Positions 37,391 through 47,344 of a DNA stretch of 60,000 nucleotides are shown one piece after another. How positions within the stretch are numbered: the first letter of the stretch is position 1; every line of letters starts with the position of its first letter. Below the pieces are notes generated by a model. It made no database searches and had not been told where the DNA came from. It saw only the letters and a program-made list of their open reading frames with translations. The stretch covers positions 64,001-124,000 of the forward strand of contig JAUCBJ010009103.1 in the NCBI GenBank assembly GCA_032718475.1, given 5' to 3'. The position numbers were made by a program, and so were the translations under genes. This DNA comes from Nemertoderma westbladi (lineage: Eukaryota; Xenacoelomorpha; Nemertodermatida; Nemertodermatidae).

Positions 37391-40300
37391 ACTTCCGGTT
37401 TGATACGTACCCGTTACTCACTCACTTCCGGTATGACACTTAGCCGTTACTCACTCACTTCCGGTATGACACTTACCCGTTACTCACTCACTTACGGTAT
37501 GACACTTACCCGTTACTCACTCACTTCCGGTATGATACTTACCCGTTATTCACTCACTTCAGGTATGACACTTAGCCGTTATTCACTCACTTCCGGTATG
37601 ACACTTACCCGTTATTCACTCACTTCCGGTATGACACTTAGCCGTTACTCACTCACTTCAGGTATGACACTTAGCCGTTACTCACTCACTTCAGGTATGA
37701 CACTTACCCGTTACTCACTCACTTCAGGTATGACACTTACCCGTTACTCACTCACTTCAGGTATGACACTTAGCCGTTATTCACTCACTTCCGGTATGAC
37801 ACTTACCCGTTATTCACTCACTTCCGGTATGGCACTTAGCCGTTACTCACTCACTTCAGGTATGACACTTAGCCGTTACTCACTCACTTCAGGTATGATA
37901 CTTACCCGTTACTCACTCACTTCAGGTATGACACTTACCCGTTACTCACTCACTTCCGGTATGATACTTAGCCGTTACTCACTCACTTCAGGTATGACAC
38001 TTAGCCATTATTCAATCACTTCCGGTATGACACTTACCTGTTACTCACTCACTTCCGGTAAGACACTTAGCCGTTACTCACTCACTTCCGGTATGACACT
38101 TAGCCGTTACTCACTCACTTCCGGTATGACACTTAGCCGTTATTCACTCACTTCCGGTATGACACTTAGCCGTTATTCACTCACTTCCGGTATGACACTT
38201 AGCCGTTACTCACTCACTTCCGGTATGACACTTAGCCGTTATTCACTCACTTCCGGTATGACACTTAGCCGTTACTCACTCACTTCCGGTATGATACTTA
38301 AGCCGTTATTCACTCACTTACGGTATAATACGTACATGTTACTCACTCACTTCCGGTATGATACGTACATGTTACTCACTCACTTCCAGTATGACACTTA
38401 GCCGTTACTCACTCACTTCCGGTATGACACTTACCTGTTATTCACTCACTTCCGGTATGGCACTTAGCCGTTACTTACTCACTTCCGGGGTGATACGTAC
38501 CCGTTACTCACTCACTTCCGGTATGACACTTAGCCGTTACTCACTCACTTCCGGTATGATACTTAGCCGTTACTTACTCACTTCCGGGGTGATACGTACC
38601 CGTTACTCACTCACTTCCGGTATGACACTTAGCCGTTATTCACTCACTTCCGGTATGACACTTAGCCGTTACTCACTCACTTCCGGTATGATACTTACCT
38701 GTTATTCACTCACTTCCGGTATGAAACTTAGCCGTTACTTACTCACTTCCGGTATGATACGTACATGTTACTCACTCACTTCCGGTATGATACGTACATG
38801 TTACTCACTCACTTCCGGTATGATACGTACATGTTACTCACTCACTTCCGGTATGATACGTACATGTTACTCACTCACTTCCAGTATGACACTTAGCCGT
38901 TACTCACTCACTTCCGGTATGACACTTACCTGTTATTCACTCACTTCCGGTATGACACTTAGCCGTTACTCACTCACATCCGGTATGATACTTACCCGTT
39001 ATTCACTCACTTCCAGCATGACACTTAGCCGTTACGTACTCACTTCCGGGGTGATACGTACCCGTTACTCGCTCACTTCCGGTATGACACTTAGCCGTTA
39101 CTCACTCACATCCGGTATGATACTTAGCCGTTATTCACTCACTTCCAGCATGACACTTAGCCGTTACGTACTCACTTCCGGGGTGATACGTACCCGTTAC
39201 TCGCTCACTTCCGGTATGACACTTAGCCGTTACTCACTCACATCCGGTATGATACTTACCCGTTATTCACTCACTTCCAGCATGACACTTAGCCGTTACG
39301 TACTCACTTCCGGGGTGATACGTACCCGTTACTCACTCACTTCCGGTATGACACTTAGCCGTTACTCACTCACTTCCGGTATGATACTTACCCGTAATTC
39401 ACTCACTTCCAGTATGACACTTAGCCGTTACTCACTCACTTCCGGTATGACACTTACCTGTTATTCACTCACTTCCGGTATGACACTTAGCCGTTACTCA
39501 CTCACTTCCGGTATGACACTTAGCCGTTACTCACTCACTTCAGGTATAACACTTAGCCGTTACTCACTCACTTCAGGTATGACACTTAGCCATTATTCAA
39601 TCAGTTCCGGTATGACACTTACCTGTTACTCACTCACTTCCGGTAAGACACTTAGCCGTTACTCACTCACTTCCGGTATGACACTTAGCCGTTACTCACT
39701 CACTTCCGGTATTACACTTACCCGTTACTCACTCACTTCCGGTATGATACTTACCCGTTATTCACTCACTTCCGGTATGACACTTAGCCGTTACTCACTC
39801 ACTTCCGGTATGACTCTTAGCCGTTACTCACTCACTTCCAGTATGACACTTAGCCGTTACTCACTCACTTCCGGTATGACACTTAGCCGTTACTCACTCA
39901 CTTCCGGTATGACACTTAGCCGTTACTCACTCACTTCCGGTATGACACTTAGCCGTTACTCACTCACTTCAGGTATGACACTTACCCGTTACTCACTCAC
40001 TTCAGGTATGACACTTAGCCGTTATTCACTCACTTCCGGTATGACACTTACCCGTTATTCACTCACTTCCGGTATGACACTTAGCCGTTACTCACTCACA
40101 TCAGGTATGACACTTAGCCGTTACTCACTCACTTCAGGTATGACACTTACCCGTTACTCACTCACTTCAGGTATGACACTTACCCGTTACTCACTCACTT
40201 CCGGTATGACACTTAGCCGTTACTCACTCACTTCCGATATGACACTTAGCCGTTACTCACTCAATTCAGGTATGACACTTAGCCATTATTCAATCACTTC

Positions 40301-43300
40301 CGGTATGACACTTACCTGTTACTCACTCACTTCCGGTAAGACACTTAGCCGTTACTCACTCACTTCCGGTATGACACTTAGCCGCTACTCACTCACTTCC
40401 AGTATGACACTTAGCCGTTACTCACTCACTTCCGGTATGACACTTAGCCGTTATTCACTCACTTCCGGGGTGATACGTACCCGTTACTCACTCACATCCG
40501 GTATGACACTTAGCCGTTATTCACTCACTTCCGGTATGACACTTAGCGTTACTCACTCACTTCCGGTATGACACTTAGCCGTTATTCACTCACTTCCGGT
40601 ATGACACTTAGCGTTACTCACTCACTTCAGGTATGACACTTACCCGTTACTCACTCACTTCAGGTATGACACTTACCCGTTACTCACTCACTTCCGGTAT
40701 GACACTTAGCCGTTACTCACTCACTTCCGGTATGACACTTAGCCGTTACTCACTCACTTCAGGTATGACACTTAGCCATTATTCAATCACTTCCGGTATG
40801 ACACTTACCTGTTATTCACTCACTTCCGGTATGACACTTAGCCGTTACTTACTCACTTCCGGGGTGATACGTACCCGTTACTCACTCACTTCCGGTATGA
40901 CACTTAGCCGTTACTCACTCACTTCCGGTATGATACTTAGCCGTTACTTACTCACTTCCGGGGTGATACGTACCCGTTACTCACTCACTTCCGGTATGAC
41001 ACTTAGCCGTTATTCACTCACTTCCGGTATGACACTTAGCGTTACTCACTCACTTCCGGTATGATACTTACCTGTTATTCACTCACTTCCGGTATGACAC
41101 TTAGCCGTTACTTACTCACTTCCGGTATGATACGTACATGTTACTCACTCACTTCCGGTATGATACGTACATGTTACTCACTCACTTCCGGTATGATACG
41201 TACATGTTACTCACTCACTTCCGGTATGATACGTACATGTTACTCACTCACTTCCAGTATGACACTTAGCCGTTACTCACTCACTTCCGGTATGACACTT
41301 ACCTGTTATTCACTCACTTCCGGTATGACACTTAGCCGTTACTCACTCACATCCGGTATGATACTTACCCGTTATTCACTCACTTCCAGCATGACACTTA
41401 TCCGTTACGTACTCACTTCCGGTATGATACTTACCCGTTATTCACTCACTTCCGGTATGACACTTAGCCGTTACTCACTCACTTCCGGTATGATACTTAC
41501 CCGTTATTCACTCACTTCCAGTATGACACTTAGTCGTTACTCACTCACTTCCGGTATGATACTTACCCGTTATTCACTCACTTCCAGCATGACACTTAGC
41601 CGTTACTCACTCACTTCCGGTATGATACTTACCCGTTATTCACTCACTTCCGGTATGACACTTAGCCGTTACTCACTCACTTCCAGCATGACACTTATCC
41701 GTTACGTACTCACTTCCGGGGTGATACGTACCCGTTATTCACTCACTTCCAGTATGACACTTAGCCGTTACTCACTCACTTCCGGTATGACACTTACCCG
41801 TTACTCACTCACTTCCAGCATGACACTTAGCCGTTACGTCACTCACTTCCGGTATGATACTTACCCGTTATTCACTCACTTCCGGTATGACACTTAGCCG
41901 TTATTCACTCACTTCCAGTATGACACTTAGCCGTTACGTACTCACTTCCGGGGTGATACGTACCCGTTATTCACTCACTTCCAGTATGACACTTTGCCGT
42001 TATTCACTCACTTCCGGTATGACACTTACCTGTTACTCACTCACTTCCAGCATGACACTTAGCCGTTACGTACTCACTTCCGGGGTGATACGTACCCGTT
42101 ATTCACTCACTTCCGGTATGACACTTACCCGTTATTCACTCACTTCCAGCATGACACTTAGCCGTTACGTACTCACTTCCGGGGTGATACGTACCCGTTA
42201 CTCACTCACTTCCGGTATGACACTTAGCCGTTACTCACTCACTTCCGGTATGATACGTACCCGTTATTCACTCACTTCCAGCATGACACTTAGCCGTTAC
42301 GTACTCACTTCCGGGGTGATACGTACCCGTTACTCACTCACTTCCGCTCCGGTATGACACTTAGCCGTTACTCACTCACATCCGGTATGATACTTACCCG
42401 TTATTCACTCACTTCCAGCATGACACTTAGCCGTTACGTACTCACTTCCGGGGTGATACGTACCCGTTACTCACTCACTTCCGGTATGACACTTAGCCGT
42501 TACTCACTCACATCCGGTATGATACTTACCCGTTATTCACTCACTTCCAGCATGACACTTAGCCGTTACGTACTCACTTCCGGGGTGATACGTACCCGTT
42601 ACTCACTCACTTCCGGTATGACACTTAGCCGTTACTCACTCACTTCCGGTATGATACTTACCCGTTATTCACTCACTTCCAGCATGACACTTAGCCGTTA
42701 CTCACTCACTTCCGGTATGATACTTACCCGTTATTCACTCACTTCCAGTATGACACTTAGCCGTTACTCACTCACTTCCGGTATGACACTTACCTGTTAT
42801 TCACTCACTTCCGGTATGACACTTAGCCGTTACTCACTCACTTCCGGTATGACACTTAGCCGTTACTCACTCACTTCAGGTATGACACTTAGCCGTTACT
42901 CACTCACTTCCGGTATGACACTTAGCCGTTACTCACTCACTTCCGGTATGACACTTAGCCGTTATTCACTCACTTCCAGCATGACACTTAGCCGTTACTC
43001 ACTCACTTCCGGTATGACACTTAGCCGTTACTCACTCACTTCCGGTATGACACTTAGCCGTTATTCACTCACTTCCGGTATGACACTTAGCCGTTACTCA
43101 CTCACTTCAGGTATGACACTTACCCGTTACTCACTCACTTCCGGTATGACACTTAGCCGTTATTCACTCACTTCCGGTATGACACTTAGTCGTTACTCAC
43201 TCACTTCCGGTATGACACTTAGCCGTTACTCACTCACTTCCGGTATGATACTTACCCGTTACTGACTCACTTCCGGTATGACACGTACCCGTTACTCACT

Positions 43301-43886
43301 CACTTCTGGTATGACACTTAGCCGTTACTCACTCACTTCCGGTATGATACTTACCCGTTATTCACTCACTTCCAGCATGACACTTAGCCGTTACTCACTC
43401 ACTTCCGGTATGATACTTACCCGTTATTCACTCACTTCCAGTATGACACTTAGCCGTTACTCGCTCACTTCCGGTATGACACTTAGCCGTTACTCACTCA
43501 CTTCAGGTATGACACTTACCCGTTACTCACTCACTTCCGGTATGACACTTAGCCGTTATTCACTCACTTCCGGTATGACACTTAGTCGTTACTCACTCAC
43601 TTCCGGTATGACACTTAGCCGTTACTCACTCACTTCCGGTATGATACTTACCCGTTACTGACTCACTTCCGGTAAGACACGTACCCGTTACTCACTCACT
43701 TCCGGTATGACACTTAGCCGTTATTCACTCACTTCCGGTATGACACTTAGTCGTTACTCACTCACTTCCGGTATGACACTTAGCCGTTACTCACTCACTC
43801 ACTTCCGGTATGATACTTACCCGTTACTCACTCACTTCCGGTATGACACGTACCCGTTACTCACTCACTTCCGGTATGATACTTAC
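37391..43886. repeat. 33-bp array starting at the exon E donor (about 197 copies)
   Basis: The plus-strand unit includes ACTTCCGGTATGACACTTAG then CCGTTACTCACTC. On the sense strand the unit starts at intron position +1 (GTAAGTATCATACCGGAAG). Three classes occur: GGGTAAGT (CTTACCC), CAGGTAAGT (CTTACCTG), and the commonest GGCTAAGT (CTTAGCC), which has lost the GT. Some copies read GGGTACGT. Higher-order blocks recur, for example those with TTACGTACTCACTTCCGGGG. Frames of up to 737 codons stay open because 33 is a multiple of three. Confidence 0.96.
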
Positions 43887-44369
43887 CAGGTTTCCTTAGT
43901 GGATCATTATCTCCTATGACGTCACTACGACTCAAACGACGCTGATCGTTAACTGACTGGTCACCATAGGTACCGGAGGGATCCAGGTAATCCCGTAGCA
44001 ACGGCGCTATATACTTCCTAGAGGGTTTGCTATTGTGTTGTTGGTAGAGATAATAACTGGGTTGGGACTCCAATATCTCGAGCGCCAACTGGGAGTTGTC
44101 TGTGAGTAGGATAGCCAGTCCTGCGAACAAGTCGTCGTCGGAACTCCACAGCAACAGTTGCTTAGCAGTCCCGGAGTCCTCATGCACCATACTCATCACC
44201 AAGACAACGGATACCCCATTGGTTACCGCGTGTTCCGCCAGCTGGTCGTGGAGGTCGTTGTACCGGAGCAGTTCCGAGCAGTGGAAAGGAATGCCCGGAA
44301 CGGAGACAGAACATTTGGGTCCGCGGATTATCTTCAAATCTTTTCTTAGAATGTCAACAACAGAGAGAC
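43887..44369 (-). CDS. PRUNE2-like: Exon E: Prune DHHA2 domain
   Basis: 483 bp, 160 codons, phase 1 to 1. It starts LSVVDILRKDLKIIRG and carries the DHHA2 fold features of Prune: VSVPGIPF strand, SVVLVMSMVHED strand, KQLLLWSSDDD, and the late SRKYIAPLLRDYL segment that parallels 'SRKKLLPLLQEAL' in PRUNE1. A low-similarity tail follows (RRLSRSDVIGDNDPLRKP). The acceptor is ATTTTATTTTAAG. The donor is CCTG/GTAAGTATC, a strong 5' splice site that is also position +1 of the 33-bp satellite. With motifs II-IV in exons B and D this completes the phosphoesterase half except motif I. Confidence 0.92.
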
Positions 44370-44531
44370 CTTAAAATAAAATATTTAAATATATAATCAT
44401 AATCAAAAACAGATAGAACTTCCTTTAAACTAGCAGTTAATCCATTCATTATCTTGTATAATCCTGTATATGGAAGTCGCCGAGTCGACAATAAGTGTAA
44501 GTTTCTAATATTGAATCTCCTATAAACCTAC

Positions 44532-44687
44532 CGGATACGTCACACCGGGCTGCTATCAGACTCTCCAATAACTCATCCAGATTGACTTCCGGTACAAACT
44601 CGTGCAACGCTGACGTCATCACAACATCCTTACGGGTAGTTCGTCCTGAATTCTCGTCAAGGTTTTGAGTATCGAATATAATAGGAG
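44532..44687 (-). CDS. PRUNE2-like: Exon D: Prune DHH domain, motif IV and linker
   Basis: 156 bp, 51 codons, phase 1 to 1. It reads PIIFDTQNLDEN near the start, matching the Prune motif IV stretch (..IILD..N.D) with its metal-binding Asp. It ends LIAARCDVS, continuing as SGLSVVDILRKD in exon E, which matches the Prune 'FDVSGLT..(M)LRKD' segment. The acceptor is ATTTTTTCTCAG and the donor is ATCCG/GTAGGTTT. The following intron is 162 bp. Confidence 0.92.
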
Positions 44688-44818
44688 CTGAGAAAAAATA
44701 ATAATGTGTGAATAATAATTGATAATCTCGAAATTATATAAGGCGTTGAGCTGATAATGAAAAGGTAAAAAAATAAAATATATTTTAATACGAGTTTACT
44801 CAAAAATCAAAAAATTAG

Positions 44819-44946
44819 GAAGCACGTCATCGGGGGTTGAACCAGCGCTAACGGGTTTCGGGTTAGGAACTGGTTTTAGCGCTACTGATGAGGTGCAATA
44901 GGCCGAAACGTCCGTGGCGCTGGTTCAACCCCCGGTGACGTGCTTC
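44819..44946. mobile_element. 128-bp foldback element with hammerhead-like core
   Basis: The ends 44,819-44,848 and 44,917-44,946 are inverted repeats with one mismatch in 30. Inside, CTGATGA (44,885-44,891) and GAAA (44,905-44,908) are separated by GGTGCAATAGGCC, which can form a short stem II. AGCGC/GCGCT could be stem I and ACG/CGT stem III. The base after the expected cleavage-site U is G, which hammerheads do not normally cleave. It may be a decayed ribozyme from a Penelope- or retrozyme-like element. Confidence 0.6.
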
Positions 44947-45107
44947 ATCTTTTTGTAACATTTCTGAACAAAATCCAATTAAAAAAACATAGCTCATTAT
45001 CATTAATTTAGACAGTAGTATTACAACTACAAGATAATTACAGTATCATGTACTTCAAAAATGCACCAATTTTATGTTTTAAATAATTATAACGATATAA
45101 TATCCTT

Positions 45108-45618
45108 AACCCAATAACATATCAGCTACACCGCGGTCTATAAACTCAGTCACTAACCCAATAATATATCAGCTACACCGCGGTCTATAAACTCAGTCAC
45201 TAACCCAATAACATATCAGCTACACCGCGGTCTATAAACCTCCGTCACTAACCCAATAACATATCAGCTACACCGCGGTCTATAAACTCAGTTACTAACC
45301 CAATGACATATCAGCTACACCGCGGTCTATAAACTCAGTTACTAACCCAATAACATATCAGCTACACCGCGGTCTATAAACTCAGTTACTAACCCAATAA
45401 CATATCAGCTACACCGCGGTCTATAAACTCAGTTACTAACCCAATAACATATCAGCTACACCGCGGTCTATAAACTCAGTTACTAACCCAATAACATATC
45501 AGCTACACCGCGGTCTATAAACTCAGTTACTAACCCAATAACATATCAGCTACACCGCGGTCTATAAACTCAGTCACTAACCCAATAACATATCAGCTAC
45601 ACCGCGGTCTATAAACTC
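45108..45618. repeat. 47-bp array of exon C/donor junction copies (11 copies)
   Basis: Eleven 47-bp copies. The copy nearest the gene's 5' side is the real exon C end (45,582-45,618, 37 nt) plus the first 10 intron bases. All copies keep the sense-strand donor TTGG/GTTAGT except one substitution upstream (CCAATGACAT at 45,298). Copies are nearly identical, suggesting recent expansion. Confidence 0.97.
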
Positions 45619-45713
45619 TGGATCCAGACTCATTATTTTTTCTGTAACCAAAGTCGCACACGACCCAACCATCTCGATAGCCATTTCAATGGTTTCTTCA
45701 TTGCTCAACCAGA
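45582..45713 (-). CDS. PRUNE2-like: Exon C: Prune DHH domain, core helix region
   Basis: 132 bp, 43 codons, phase 1 to 1. It contains EMVGSCATLVTEKI, which is nearly identical to the Prune signature (..ELVGSCATLVTERI..), followed by PEFIDRGVADMLL. The acceptor is TTGTATTTAG before TCTGG. The donor is ATTGG/GTTAGTGACT. The last 37 exon bases plus the first 10 intron bases form the unit of an 11-copy 47-bp tandem array running into the intron. Several identical exon-end/donor copies therefore exist. The nearest one is chosen because it keeps phase and because 47 bp additions would shift frame and meet the in-frame TAG of GTTAGT. Confidence 0.92.
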
Positions 45714-46182
45714 CTAAATACAAAATAATAAATTTATTAAAATAAAAATTATATTTCATAACAATCTATAATAAATTAATTAGGCCTAAGATCTGTAAGA
45801 AAAAAATGTTGCTTTGGATGTTTTAAAAAAATTAATTTTAATGTACCAAAAGGTCACATTTTGTTTAAATCCAATACGTGGTGCTGTGAAATGTATGCAA
45901 ATGCTGATTTGTATCTTATAGCTGTACTAAACTATATATACTAGCCAAAAAAAAAATAGAAATAGAAATTGGTTTTCTCAAACATTTTGGCATTTAGGAA
46001 ATTATAAAAATACCGACTCGATATAAAAATAGACCATAAACACCCAAACAATTGGAAATAGACCAAATATATATTACGAGTAGTTATGCGTCAGCTGACG
46101 TGATTATTTAGCGTAACATATTATACACATTAAATTTACGTGCAGCGCGAAGGCCCCCGCTCCGTGTACCTTTTACACTCAC
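45714..46182. other. Intron B-C, no repeat array
   Basis: 469 bp, AT-rich, with donor GTGAGTG and acceptor GTATTTAG. An A run lies near 45,946. Nothing else is recognised. It shows what an unexpanded intron of this gene looks like. Confidence 0.8.
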
Positions 46183-46294
46183 CCCTTGGCAAGGCATGAT
46201 GGTCAATAATCTCAACAACAGAGGTCATTAATTCGCAATCGTTTGGTGATAATTGGTTGTGGTCAACAAGTGTAATGCGTAACTTATCTTCATT
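46183..46294 (-). CDS. PRUNE2-like: Exon B: Prune DHH domain, motifs II and III
   Basis: 112 bp, 37 codons plus one base, phase 0 to 1. The translation contains LRITLVDHNQLSPND and SVVEIIDHHALPR. VDH(N) is DHH-superfamily motif II and IIDHH is the name-giving motif III, whose Asp and His residues hold the metal ions. Human PRUNE1 has DHR at motif III; this protein keeps the canonical DHH. The acceptor is TGTTCGATAG before AATGAAG and the donor is AGGG/GTGAGTG. It continues exon A without a gap relative to Prune proteins. The next intron is only 469 bp and has no array. Confidence 0.92.
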
Positions 46295-46479
46295 CTATCG
46301 AACAAAACAGCTATATTAATTATTAATTTAAATGAGTATCAATAGTAGCCAAAAAAAATGTAAACGTTCAGGTTTAAATGTTAAATCATGAATAACTATT
46401 AAAACAAATTTATTTAAATAAACAATTAATTTTACTTCATGACACTAGAAAGCGCTAGAATACGAAATAGAGAAGAGGG

Positions 46480-46978
46480 GGGTGTGGGTGAGGGTGGGGG
46501 GGGGGGGGGGGGGGGGTTGTAGGTGAGGGTGGGGGGTGTACGCAGCAAACTTCGCCCTCAAAATGAGCAACTATCGCCGGGCGGAAACCTTCGCCCACAA
46601 GCAATCTTCGCCCGCGAGCAACCTTCGCCCAATAAACAATTATTGTTTTGGTTAGAAAAAGCCGTCTCTGTAACCTGCTCCTTTCCCTCAATTAGTAACA
46701 CAATAGTTTATTGTTTTGGTTAGAAAAAGCCGTCTCTGGAACCTGCTCCTTTCCCTCAATTTGTTACGAAATGGTAACTAACACAAATCATATTGGGCGA
46801 AGGTTGTACGCGGGCGAAGGATGTACGCGGGCGAAGATTGGAGGCGGGCGAAGGTTGTACGCGGGCGAAGATTGGACGCGGGCGATGGTTGTACGCGGGC
46901 AAAGATTGTACGCGGGCGAAGGTTGGACGCGGGCGAAGATTGCATCCAACCGCGTTGGGGGGGGGGGGGGGGGGGGGG
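46480..46978. mobile_element. Foldback-like element bounded by G runs
   Basis: The left arm has short CTTCGCCC words (46,550-46,630). The right arm has about nine copies of a 17-18 bp unit with GGGCGAAGGTTGTACGC (46,795-46,950), inverted relative to the left arm; GCAACCTTCGCCCAATA faces TATTGGGCGAAGGTTGTA. Between them a segment starting TATTGTTTTGGTTAG is directly repeated at 46,641 and 46,709 (68-bp period). G runs of about 21 and 22 bases bound it at 46,496-46,516 and 46,957-46,978. Confidence 0.65.
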
Positions 46979-47344
46979 CTTTCGACGCAATGGAAGTTCA
47001 TCCCTATCCAGGGGAAATCTAAGCAAATAACACCTGATTATTCTTTAAAATAAAAAATATAAAAACTAAAAATTATTGATTTGGTTAGAATAACGTAATA
47101 ACGTAGAACAGTATAGACAGTAAACATAGACAGTATGTATACAGACACTTAGTGAAATTTAAGTGGTTGTGACTACAGGTTATACAATTAACTGGCCTAA
47201 CTAATTATGCTGAAAACTGAAAATGAAATCGAAAATTGGGATTACTGAAATTATTTATCTGAAACTGACCTATATATCTGATACCACATAAAATTACTTT
47301 CACAAACTGTTACCAGCCAACCAATGATATACCGCCATTATTCC

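Noticed and set aside
37400-43919. Long plus-strand open frames (up to 737 codons) of an 11-residue repeat
   Set aside because: They are a consequence of a stop-free 33-bp unit in an array that starts at a minus-strand donor; the frame breaks whenever a unit changes length and no gene signals surround them.
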